From Aliiroseovarius lamellibrachiae (GTDB lineage Bacteria > Pseudomonadota > Alphaproteobacteria > Rhodobacterales > Rhodobacteraceae): DNA of 64,000 nucleotides. The translations under genes were made by a program, and so were the position numbers. The stretch is from positions 124,001 through 188,000 of the forward strand of contig NZ_JAHEVJ010000005.1 in the NCBI RefSeq assembly GCF_018599245.1, read 5' to 3'. The notes beneath the pieces are model-generated. The model did no database searches, was not told the origin of the DNA, and was given only the letters and a program-made list of their open reading frames with translations. Below are positions 16,827-26,998 of the stretch, piece by piece (the first letter of the stretch is position 1; every line of letters begins with the position of its first letter).

Positions 16827-18718
16827 TGCTCCCCCAGTCGGTCTTGCAATAGTTTTATAACTTGCTGAATAAGTTTACTCGATCGATCAGGGGCCGGTTC
16901 TAAATATCCAGCAGCATGGCGCGGGTATATAATTTTACCATTGAGCGTTAGGCGGTCTGCGTTGCCCTCAGATGCCCCCAACCTCAGCCATTTTCCCTCA
17001 GGCGATATCGCACATAACCAACATTCAGTGCCAACGGCCGCTGCCAACTCATATGGTAATGAGGAAATGCCAATCACCAGGTCCAAACCTGCTGTTAGGG
17101 CAGCCACCGCCTCAAAATCATTATAAAAATCAATTTTCTCATCAAGAAAGTGAAACCCAAGTGCTTCCCCCTCTAGGCGCTCCGCAACCGTAGATTGATG
17201 CTGAATGGAGTAAACCGAGATAGGTAAGCCGGCTAGGGGGGCAAATTCCTTCAAAGCCATATAATGGCGACGGCGGCTCTCATTAATCATACCAGAACGC
17301 CAAATAAGTCCAACCTTCAGCTTTCCCCTTGAGTTACGGTCCAAATACTTCAACCAAAACTCAGCGCGCTCAACTTCGGGAATTAAGCTAGATCCAACGC
17401 TCCTACCCCCGCATGGCGGAGACTTCAAATCACGAGTTTTCCAATCTCGCACTGGAACATCCTCAATAAACATCACCTCATCTGCCTTTTTTGAAGCATC
17501 GAACGCAGCATTATCCAATCGCGCTGCGAGTTCCAAATTCGGAACTTTATCTCGCAAGTTCTGAAAATCTCTTGACTGAGTGTGCCCCCAGTTTCGCTTT
17601 ACCGGATAGAAATCTACTTTAGGAAAACTACGTCGGAAAAGGCCAAGCAGACGCGGATCACAAGAAATCCCAACATGGCGATAATACCTAAGAAGCTTCG
17701 AGTAGTAATATGACCACCGCACTTCATCTGACACGCCATCACGCCCAATAACAAACGCTGAATTTTCCTGCTCGGAGAAGGGCTGCGCAGCACGTCCCAT
17801 GCTTCTTCTAACCGCAGCGCCATATTCCTGTCTAGCTGCAGCATTGCCCGATTGGTCGTCACGCGACTCTAGATAAGATCGATAGTCGCCCTGCAAAATG
17901 TAAGCTAATCCTTGCAGCACGTCATACCCTAGGGGACGCGAGCCAGCACGTAAGCGCAAACACAAGAGCCGCTCAATTTTTGCTTTCGCATCTGCGTGCC
18001 GTAAGGCCAGCTCCCCCAAATCCAAATAATTGCGTGGATCGTGAGGTGCGTATTCCATTGCCTTTTCAAACCAAAACTCAGCCTCACCCCAATTCGCGTT
18101 GTGGGCTGACTGGCGCGCCAAATACCGGCAGACCACAGCATGGCTTGCTAGCGGTTTCAAAAAATCTTGTTTGATACTAAAATCTTCGAATGCATCCATG
18201 CATTCTATCGCCCTCACAACACTCTCTTGAGACGCGACTTGAGAGACGCTAGCTATATCATTCTTAAGTCTAGCGCATATCTGACGCGAAGCAGCTTGCA
18301 TCAGTGGATGCGCATTTTTTCGTTCTGCAATAAATTTAATATTTTGGGGAAAGTAGCGTTCCTGTGATTGCTCAATACCAAGTACCACGTCCAGCAACTC
18401 ATCATTTTGTAACAACCACGCAGTCTTCAGCAACATATTTCGCAACCGGAAATTGGCCACTGGGTATCGGTCCATTTTGATGATGTCTTGGGCAAGCTTT
18501 TCAAGTTCCAGGCGCCTATTTAGCACGTAGAGACAGCTCAAAAGCAAAGTAGCAGAAAATGGCCTGTCCACCACATCGTGGAGTAGCTTTGCGACCGCAA
18601 GCGCTACACTCATTTTGCCCCCCCCCCGCAACGAATACGCTTGGCGAAGAAATTTGGACTTAACCCAATGAATTCGCTTTTTTACAAAGGCGCGCCAAAT
18701 GCTAGACACCGTTTTCAA
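16817..18718 (-). CDS. TPR-containing glycosyltransferase, copy 1
   Basis: A 633-residue protein with helical TPR-like repeats in the first 300 residues (for example WGEAEFWFEKAMEYAPHDP) and a C-terminal GT-B-like domain with CDPRLLGLFRRSFPKVDF, GLIWRSG, YSIQHQ and LDLVIGISSLPYELAAAVG. This layout resembles SPINDLY/OGT-related bacterial glycosyltransferases. It is clearly paralogous to the protein at 19433-21298 (shared segments DE-R near 330, CDPR...RSFP and PVKR). A ten-G run at codons 32-35 precedes an in-frame internal ATG (18613), which would be an alternative start. Acceptor and donor are unknown; pseudaminic acid is a reasonable guess from context. Confidence 0.68.
   Translation of the reverse strand: MKTVSSIWRAFVKKRIHWVKSKFLRQAYSLRGGGKMSVALAVAKLLHDVVDRPFSATLLLSCLYVLNRRLELEKLAQDIIKMDRYPVANFRLRNMLLKTAWLLQNDELLDVVLGIEQSQERYFPQNIKFIAERKNAHPLMQAASRQICARLKNDIASVSQVASQESVVRAIECMDAFEDFSIKQDFLKPLASHAVVCRYLARQSAHNANWGEAEFWFEKAMEYAPHDPRNYLDLGELALRHADAKAKIERLLCLRLRAGSRPLGYDVLQGLAYILQGDYRSYLESRDDQSGNAAARQEYGAAVRRSMGRAAQPFSEQENSAFVIGRDGVSDEVRWSYYYSKLLRYYRHVGISCDPRLLGLFRRSFPKVDFYPVKRNWGHTQSRDFQNLRDKVPNLELAARLDNAAFDASKKADEVMFIEDVPVRDWKTRDLKSPPCGGRSVGSSLIPEVERAEFWLKYLDRNSRGKLKVGLIWRSGMINESRRRHYMALKEFAPLAGLPISVYSIQHQSTVAERLEGEALGFHFLDEKIDFYNDFEAVAALTAGLDLVIGISSLPYELAAAVGTECWLCAISPEGKWLRLGASEGNADRLTLNGKIIYPRHAAGYLEPAPDRSSKLIQQVIKLLQDRLGEQCS
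18618..18627. repeat. Homopolymer C10 (G10 in coding strand) near the start of TPR glycosyltransferase 1
   Basis: Ten C on the plus strand encode RGGG, immediately followed by AAA ATG. The position, 90 bases into the gene and next to a possible second start, is that of a contingency tract that could switch or modulate expression by slipped-strand mispairing. Confidence 0.88.
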
Positions 18719-18879
18719 ACCTCACCGTTAGTGCCCTTTTCTCCAAATCAAGGAAAATTCAGTGCGCCAACATTTTGCAGATCTAGCCTTTAGTGTCTAG
18801 GCCAGCTTAGGACCCTTCGATGGAAAACACACACTGGCAGCACCTCAATATAACCTCCAGCATGGTTGAGTGGACCTGT

Positions 18880-19126
18880 TGCGCTTTAGTGCCGCCCCAA
18901 GTGCTCGTTTCGGCCACTTTCCTTTCGAAGCGACGGGGCTTTTCCAACCCAGTGCTGAATGACGGCGAAGTGGGTTATAGAACCCATTGATGTATTTCGC
19001 TGCACGGTAGTGGTTTGCTTGCAAACCATGAGATTGGAAGATGGTGATCTCAGCCTGTCTTCGTGTTTCCCACGAACGACGCCAGATCAGCTCTGCCTTG
19101 ATGGTTTAGAAGAATGCCTCTGCAAC
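18880..19126 (-). pseudogene. Remnant of an IS3-family transposase (OrfB C-terminus)
   Basis: On the minus strand the translation reads VAEAFF, stop, TIKAELIWRRSWETRRQAEITIFQ, a short foreign insertion, then YINGFYNPLRRHSALGWKSP and VASKGKW. This is the conserved end of IS3-family OrfB around the last catalytic Glu helix and the YN-PxRxHSALG motif. It has an in-frame stop, an inserted segment and no 5' part, so it is dead. It abuts a second IS3 fragment on the opposite strand. Confidence 0.78.
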
Positions 19127-19314
19127 TGCTGAAACGGGAACGGATCAGGCGGCAGACGTATCTCACATGTGATGCAGCAAGGCAGAATGTGTTCGACTAC
19201 ATCGAGATGTTTTACAACCCGACACGCCAGCACACGAACAATGGCATGCTGTCCCCAGTTGACTATGAAATGAAACAGCAGGAAATGAACGAGGCAGGCG
19301 TCCAGGAAACTAGG
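19108..19314 (+). pseudogene. Remnant of a second IS3-family transposase (OrfB C-terminus and end)
   Basis: The plus-strand translation LLKRERIRRQTYL...DYIEMFYNPTRQ...NGMLSPVDYE matches the C-terminus of the OrfB encoded at 60416-61150. Downstream, GGCGTCCAGGAAACTAGG resembles the terminal repeat region of that element (GGTGTCTAGGAAACTAGGGG). Only about 200 bp survive. The relic ends about 120 bp before the second TPR glycosyltransferase. Confidence 0.78.
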
Positions 19315-19395
19315 ATCTCCTTGTGGCACACTCAATTCCATAGGGTTGCTATCAGCCCCAAAAGCGGCATAAACACCACATAAACTCGTGGATGC

Positions 19396-19431
19396 GTTTC
19401 TTAAAGGTCATACGTTTCTTAAAGGTCATAC
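19396..19431. repeat. 18-bp tandem duplication over the ribosome binding site of TPR glycosyltransferase 2
   Basis: The 18-bp unit GTTTCTTAAAGGTCATAC is present twice without a gap and is followed directly by AATG. Each copy holds an AAAGG Shine-Dalgarno sequence. Because 18 is a multiple of three, the duplication also leaves an upstream in-frame reading (FLKGHT twice) open from a GTG at 19388. Confidence 0.9.
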
Positions 19432-19432
19432 A

Positions 19433-21298
19433 ATGAAAATCTTAAATTCTGTAACTTTTGTTGCGTTCTTTGACGCACTTAAACGAGGTGATCTTGGAAA
19501 AACGAATAGATACTTCAAAGAGGGACTTTTTATTTTATCAACCCGAATAAGGCGTCGGCTAACGAACATTAGGAAGCGACCAGCCGTGTCAAAGCCAGAT
19601 AAGAAGTCAGCCCAGCACTATCTTGCCGAAGCTCAAGCGCTTTTGTGGCGCTGGGAAATACCAACAGCACTCGCCGCCGCGAATAGGAGCATCGGTGCGC
19701 TGTATCGAAATGGGGCAGCTCATAGACTTAACAGTATCTTGCTTGAGTACTCTGGGGATTTACCGGCTGCTAAAAGAGCTGCAATTGCAGCGCTGCACAG
19801 CGACCCGCTCAACCCTCAATCGTTCAAGCTGCTACAGAAACACGATCTTCACGACGAATTGATTACCGGAGCAGATGCGCTCCGCGCCATTGTCGAAACG
19901 CGCAATTGGTCACGGCATTCGGTCGTAAGCGCAATCAAGTGCTATCTAGAAATCGGATCTGCCAAAGACGCAAAAGCTTTGATTGACGAGGCTCTCGAAA
20001 AAGAAGCTTTAACCGACAATGATGAAACTAAGTACCTGCAAGGGTTAATTCATTTTGCAATGCAAGATTTCATTTCCGCCATTCACGCCTTCCAACCCTT
20101 GGTCGACACTTTAGCATTTGGTCGAAATGCTGGTTTGAAAATCGGCGAGTGCCATATGGGACTAGGGCAGTTTGAGCGAGCATATGATGCTATTAATGAT
20201 GAAATCATACGAATGAACCCCAATAAGCCGCGTGGATTTAACACCTCTATGCACCAAATCTTGTTCATGCGCGGCGAATGTCGCAGAGCCTTTTTGGAAT
20301 CTCGCGAACGTCCGTTCACCGCAGCACTCCGAGACGACACCGAGGGAAACTATGTTCAGTATGCATCCGATCTAAGACATGCAGACGAAGTTGTTATTCT
20401 TGCGGATTTTGGAGTGGGAGATGAGATCAGATTTGCCAGCGTATATGATGATGTTATCCAAGACGTTCCTCACGCAACGTTCACTTGTGACCCACGCATC
20501 GTCACCTTGCTTGAACGAAGTTTCCCGCGAGCCAACTTTCTACCCGTTAAACGGTGGCGCGAAGAGATGCTTGTTAGCCACCCCGAAAGTCGAAACGGCA
20601 TCGGCAGTCAGCGGTTAACACCTCACCTTAACAAAGAGGCACTGAACCTGATTGAGAAGGCGGGGGCATTCACCTCGATTTTCGATATGCTTGCAGAGTT
20701 CCGCCCAACCCATGCTGATTTCGGAAAACAAAGTTCTTACCTAAAAGCCGATCCCGACCTCTCGCAACATTGGAAAAGAGAAGTCGCATCCAACTCAGTG
20801 GCGGGAAAACCAAACATTGCCCTTTCCTGGCGCAGCATCCTGCGTCAGGGAGGTAGAAATATCCACTACTTGGATGTCGAAGACTTGGCTCCGTTAGCAG
20901 ACACAAAAGCAGTTTTTTGGCTATTCCAAAGCCAGCTGGAAGAGGCCGAGGTTGAGGCAATCCAGCACATTCTGCCCAATGTATGCATCCCAAATGGGCT
21001 TGACCTAATGGATGACTTTGAAGGTCAGGCAGCATTCCTAAAAAATATGGATTACGTTGTGGCTCCGTGCACAACAACTGCAGAGCTTTCTGGTGCCTTG
21101 GGAGTTCCTACATTCCTTTTTGGTCGCACTCATGGCGCACGAACACGTTTGCACAACGACTCGGTCGACATCTGGCACCCAAGCATGCGGGGCATCCTGA
21201 GCGATCCGATCGGCGACAAGCCAGAAACCGCCAGAGCAATCGCAGAAGCCCTCGAAGAGTGCATTCCTGAAGAGAATGATGCTAAATCAACTCAGTAG
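19433..21298 (+). CDS. TPR-containing glycosyltransferase, copy 2
   Basis: From the ATG at 19433, just after AAAGG, the protein has 621 residues. TPR-like helices fill roughly residues 60-290 (for example ALAAANRSIGALYRNGAAH). The C-terminal half carries FGVGDEIRFASVY, CDPRIVTLLERSFPRANF, NIALSWRSI, LFQSQ and a final glycosyltransferase-like segment MDYVVAPCTTTAELSGALG. It is a diverged paralogue of the minus-strand protein at 16817-18718. The two face away from each other across IS relics. Its stop codon TAG sits exactly at the insertion point of the IS66-derived element, which left the coding sequence unchanged. Confidence 0.68.
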   Translation: MKILNSVTFVAFFDALKRGDLGKTNRYFKEGLFILSTRIRRRLTNIRKRPAVSKPDKKSAQHYLAEAQALLWRWEIPTALAAANRSIGALYRNGAAHRLNSILLEYSGDLPAAKRAAIAALHSDPLNPQSFKLLQKHDLHDELITGADALRAIVETRNWSRHSVVSAIKCYLEIGSAKDAKALIDEALEKEALTDNDETKYLQGLIHFAMQDFISAIHAFQPLVDTLAFGRNAGLKIGECHMGLGQFERAYDAINDEIIRMNPNKPRGFNTSMHQILFMRGECRRAFLESRERPFTAALRDDTEGNYVQYASDLRHADEVVILADFGVGDEIRFASVYDDVIQDVPHATFTCDPRIVTLLERSFPRANFLPVKRWREEMLVSHPESRNGIGSQRLTPHLNKEALNLIEKAGAFTSIFDMLAEFRPTHADFGKQSSYLKADPDLSQHWKREVASNSVAGKPNIALSWRSILRQGGRNIHYLDVEDLAPLADTKAVFWLFQSQLEEAEVEAIQHILPNVCIPNGLDLMDDFEGQAAFLKNMDYVVAPCTTTAELSGALGVPTFLFGRTHGARTRLHNDSVDIWHPSMRGILSDPIGDKPETARAIAEALEECIPEENDAKSTQ

Positions 21299-21320
21299 TA
21301 TCCGTCCGGTCTTGGTGCTC

Positions 21321-21446
21321 TGAACCGCCCCGGTTTTACCGGAGACTGTTTAGTTCTTCTCAAGCGACTTTATCGAATGTGTTCAGGTTTGCATAGAATG
21401 CCTCCTCTGCTTCGGTTGGTGTGATGTATCCGATGGGTTCGAGCAG
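21321..21446 (-). pseudogene. IS3-family OrfB 3' end nested in the IS66-derived element
   Basis: The minus strand encodes LLEPIGYITPTEAEEAFYAN and then LNTFDKVA before TGA at 21362-21360. This is the typical C-terminus of IS3-family transposases (x-TPxEAExxFYxxL). It is followed outward by TGAACCGCCCCGGTTTTACC, which looks like that element's terminal repeat. Only this end survives. Confidence 0.65.
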
Positions 21447-21574
21447 GGTAAGCGGTGCGCTGCCCCGACCTTCCAGACGACAAGCTGATCTGCGAGTCCG
21501 TTTCCACGTGTAGATTTGGAATGGAGGCGGCGTTGGTAGGACATATAGAGCACCATATGGAGGACATTGGCCGA

Positions 21575-21890
21575 ATGGAGGTCATGGTTGGGCCTTCCGG
21601 CAAGCGGACTTGGTCGGACGCATTCAAGGGCCGTGTTGTGGCGGAAACGCTGGTTCCCGGTGTGACGGTCAATGAAGTGGCACGGCGGCATGACCTGCGG
21701 CCCAACCATTTGTCGTCATGGCGGCGGTTGGCGAAGGACGGCAAGCTGGTCGTGCCGGACTTGGCGGGTGCTGAATTTGCATCGGTGGTGTTGGAACCGG
21801 AGGCGACACCGTCGGCGGCTGCGTCAGCAAGTGCTGTTGAGATCGTGCATGGTTCGATCACTATCCGTTTGGATGCAGGAACCCAGCCGC
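21575..21890 (+). pseudogene. IS66 accessory protein TnpA relic
   Basis: From MEVMVGPSGKR the frame encodes the IS66 TnpA (OrfA) helix-turn-helix region, including VAETLVPGVTVNEVARRHDL and RPNHLSSWRRLAKDGKLV, and then VEIVHGSITIRLDAGT. At about 21885 the reading diverges from the family and runs into a different frame of tnpC. The C-terminal end is therefore lost and tnpB is absent. Confidence 0.75.
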
Positions 21891-21917
21891 CGCCCGAAGT
21901 ATGCTTGTCGCTCCTGC

Positions 21918-22283
21918 ACGAACGGAGTCGTCCAAGCGCCCGCATCCGCCCGGCTCATTCCCGGTGGCATGCCGACAGAGGCCACAGTGGCGCATGTGCT
22001 GGTCAGCAAGTATGCGGATCACCTGCCGCTGTATCGTCAGGCGCAGATTTACGCACGGCAAGGGGTCGATCTGGATCGTTCCACCCTCGCAGGGTGGGTT
22101 GGTAGAGCCGCCTATGAGCTACGACCGGTCTTCGATGCGTTGATCGCCAATTTGAAGCGGTCCACCAAGCTATTTATGGACGAGACCCGCGCCCCGGTTC
22201 TCAATCCTGACCGCCTGCCGGATCACAAGATCAACCGCATCGGTGAACTGATGCCGTGGGCGTGGATGGAACCCGCACAATGA
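21918..22283 (+). pseudogene. IS66 transposase TnpC relic with internal deletion
   Basis: In frame with 21672, the translation PGGMPTEATVAHVLVSKYAD, then LPLYRQAQIYARQGVDLDRS and KLFMDETRAPVL, is the first catalytic part of the IS66 DDE transposase. It jumps directly to a C-terminal-like piece PDHKINRIGELMPWAW. Several hundred codons including the other catalytic residues are missing. Its final TGA overlaps the ATG of the passenger gene at 22280. Confidence 0.75.
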
Positions 22284-22684
22284 CGATGGAAAAGGTTGTT
22301 CTTGAGCGTAAACCTTATGAGCCTTGGGTGGCGAAACAAGGCGATCAACTGACATATCACCTGCCCGTTGAAAGTGGCTTTGCATCGCTGCTCTTCACCT
22401 TTGCAATTACAGCTGACCACCTAGCCGTCCTCAAAGCCGACGACGAGCGGTACTACTTCCTGTTCGCCGTGCTCCATCGGCGATATCAAATGCAAAATCC
22501 TGCCTCTGCCCCCAAGGTAGACAGGCATTTTGATCGCGTCCTGTTTGGAGATATCCCAGACGTCGAGCGGCTACTGAATTTGCAAGACGCAGAAGGCAAT
22601 GGAGCCGTATCAAACCTCATACGGATAACGATGGGTCGTGAGCAGGCGCCCATGCTCAGCGGGCAATGGTTCATAAGCCAATGA
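22280..22684 (+). CDS. Hypothetical protein, passenger of the IS66-derived element
   Basis: A 134-residue open frame starting MTMEKVVLERKPYEPWVAKQ. It contains an alternating hydrophobic stretch (GFASLLFTFAITADHLAVLK) and a charged middle (KADDERYYFLFAVLHRRYQ); no signal peptide or catalytic motif is evident. I do not recognise the family. It lies wholly inside the inverted repeats and stops 13 bp before the right one, so it moved with the element or was captured by it. The ATG overlaps the stop of the tnpC relic. Codon use looks normal, which suggests a real gene, but this is not proven. Confidence 0.5.
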   Translation: MTMEKVVLERKPYEPWVAKQGDQLTYHLPVESGFASLLFTFAITADHLAVLKADDERYYFLFAVLHRRYQMQNPASAPKVDRHFDRVLFGDIPDVERLLNLQDAEGNGAVSNLIRITMGREQAPMLSGQWFISQ

Positions 22685-22776
22685 ACCCTGCGCCTTCACC
22701 GGACGGATACACTCAGTAGCCAAAGCACGCGTGACAAGGGCATTCTGGAATCCCAAAGCCCCTGTCAGCAATACTA

Positions 22777-25231
<2,455 letters not shown>

Positions 25232-25960
25232 ATGAAAGTTGCGATTATTCAGGCGCGTACCGGTTCCACACGCCTCCCCGGAAAAGTGTTAAAAACACTT
25301 GGCACAGAAAGTATCATTTCCCAGCTCTATCAGCGGATCAAACAATGCCGCCTCTTGGACGATGTTGTCATCGCTATGCCAGAAGGAGCCGAAGACGACG
25401 CCCTCGCCCAACATGTGGCGAATTTCTGCCCATCCACAGCACGCGGATCCGAGAAAGACGTCTTAGACCGCTATATGACAGCCGCAGATCAATTTGGCGC
25501 CCAGACCATTGTCCGCATCACCTCGGACTGCCCTTTTTTCGACCCTGACATTCTGGACCAAATGCTAGCAGCGTTTGATCATGATGGTCCAGATTACATG
25601 AGCAATACCATTGATCCGCATTTGCCACGCGGACTGGATGCAGAAGTGTTCACGATAGATGCGCTACGACGCGCCCATAATTCTGCCACGGCACCCCACG
25701 AACGCGAACACGTAACACCCTATATTTATCAACACCCGGAATTGTTCTCAGTGAAAGGGTTTCGAATTGATGGGAATTGGGCCGACCTTCGCTGGACGTT
25801 AGACACCGAAAAAGATTGGTCCCTTATCCAGCGTATGTACGACCTGCTGGAGGTCTCTTACCAGGAGGCGCGACTGCCAGACTTCCTCGCCGTGATAAAA
25901 GCACATCCAGAACTGCGCGAAATCAACGCTTCAGTGAAACAAAAAACACTGGATGAATGA
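25232..25960 (+). CDS. pseF: Pseudaminic acid cytidylyltransferase PseF (SpsF-like)
   Basis: The 242-residue protein opens with the nucleotidyltransferase signature IIQARTGSTRLPGKVL and continues with SEKDVLDRYMTAAD and RITSDCPFFDP, the motifs of SpsF/PseF-type cytidylyltransferases. It would activate pseudaminic acid with CTP to CMP-Pse, the donor for glycosyltransferases. Its stop overlaps the pseG start (ATGA). The SpsF-type family includes enzymes for other sugars; the neighbouring pseG and pseI make PseF the best call. Confidence 0.85.
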   Translation: MKVAIIQARTGSTRLPGKVLKTLGTESIISQLYQRIKQCRLLDDVVIAMPEGAEDDALAQHVANFCPSTARGSEKDVLDRYMTAADQFGAQTIVRITSDCPFFDPDILDQMLAAFDHDGPDYMSNTIDPHLPRGLDAEVFTIDALRRAHNSATAPHEREHVTPYIYQHPELFSVKGFRIDGNWADLRWTLDTEKDWSLIQRMYDLLEVSYQEARLPDFLAVIKAHPELREINASVKQKTLDE

Positions 25961-26997
25961 TGGACATCCTGATTTGCGCTGACGCACAACCACAAGTTGG
26001 CACCGGACACTTACGCCGCATGCTGACGTTAGCCGGCAGCCTAATAGAGCGCGCGCCAAACATTCAACTAACGATACGTACAAGTACCTTAGGTGCCAGT
26101 ATTGCGCGTGAAATTGGACCAAGTGGCCTACAGGTTTCAGCGGCATCCTGCGCGCCAGAAGCGGTCAAGACACACCTGGAAAACAAAAATTATGCGGCTG
26201 TCATTCTCGACAATTATCACTGGAACGCACAGCACGAAGCGCCACTTCGAGCTTTAACAGACTGCCTGTGCGTCATTGATGATCTGGCGGACAGACCCCA
26301 TGATGTTGACTTGCTCTTGGATCAAAATGCTTATCACACTGACCGCGATTACGACGGGTTGGTTCCATCAGATTGCACGCTGCTTGTTGGCGCAGAATTC
26401 TGCTTGTTGTCACCGCAATTTCGTACAGAACAGGTGCGCACGGCCAATCCCTTGCTTTTAGAGAGCACGGCGCCCATTTTTGTCAGCCTCGGAGGAGGCG
26501 ATCCCAATCGAGATCTCTTACCCATAACGCAGACTCTGCTGACCGAGACGCCCTTTTCGCTCACACTCGCAACGGGAAGCCACATCGCGGATGCAGAGGC
26601 GCTGCAGTCCCTAGTAAAGCAACATAACGACAGAGTTGAATTGATTTTCGACAGCCCACGCGTGGCGGAACAAATGCTGAAAAGTAAGTTCGCGGTCGCG
26701 TCAGGCGGCACAATGACCTGGGAGCGCGCCGCCGTTGGATTGCCATCGCTCTGCCTTATCGTTGCTGACAACCAATATAAAAGCGCCCATTGGCTCGCTG
26801 ATCGAAATGTGCATGACATTTTCGATATTCGCGCAAGCTGGTCACCCCAAAAATTGGCACAAGCCGCATTAGCCCTTGGCAGCAACAAACAGCGCCGAAC
26901 AGACTTCTTCAATGCCTCGCGTGCAATGTCCCTGGAAAATGGGGTTGTTCGCGTCGCTACGACATTGCTAAAGAAGATCAACGCAACTCAATACTGA
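25957..26997 (+). CDS. pseG: UDP-2,4-diacetamido-trideoxy-altrose hydrolase PseG
   Basis: A 346-residue GT-B-like hydrolase. It starts MMDILICADAQPQVGTGHLRR, with the GxGHxxR motif in which the His is catalytic in PseG. A central IDDLADR, then LDQNAY, SLGGGDPN and ASGGTMTWERAAVGLPSL follow, all typical of the family. It removes UDP from the N-acetylated product of PseH to give the substrate of PseI. It is tightly packed between pseF and pseI. Confidence 0.88.
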   Translation: MMDILICADAQPQVGTGHLRRMLTLAGSLIERAPNIQLTIRTSTLGASIAREIGPSGLQVSAASCAPEAVKTHLENKNYAAVILDNYHWNAQHEAPLRALTDCLCVIDDLADRPHDVDLLLDQNAYHTDRDYDGLVPSDCTLLVGAEFCLLSPQFRTEQVRTANPLLLESTAPIFVSLGGGDPNRDLLPITQTLLTETPFSLTLATGSHIADAEALQSLVKQHNDRVELIFDSPRVAEQMLKSKFAVASGGTMTWERAAVGLPSLCLIVADNQYKSAHWLADRNVHDIFDIRASWSPQKLAQAALALGSNKQRRTDFFNASRAMSLENGVVRVATTLLKKINATQY

Positions 26998-26998
26998 A

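Larger units (their letters stand above)
21298..22710 (+). mobile_element. IS66-derived element with 13-bp inverted repeats, 8-bp target duplication and a passenger gene
   Basis: GTATCCGTCCGGT at 21298-21310 is the exact reverse complement of ACCGGACGGATAC at 22698-22710. ACTCAGTA flanks both sides (21290-21297 and 22711-22718). An 8-bp target duplication and ends starting with GTA fit the IS66 family. Inside are a tnpA relic, a fused piece of tnpC, an older IS3-family end on the minus strand (21321-21446) and a 134-codon open frame at 22280. tnpB and most of tnpC are missing, so the element cannot move by itself. The intact target duplication shows that the two ends have stayed together since insertion. 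Confidence 0.85.

Noticed and set aside
21383-21945. Minus-strand open frames of 108 and 191 codons over the IS66-derived element
   Set aside because: They are antisense to the clear TnpA and TnpC relics and have no family similarity.
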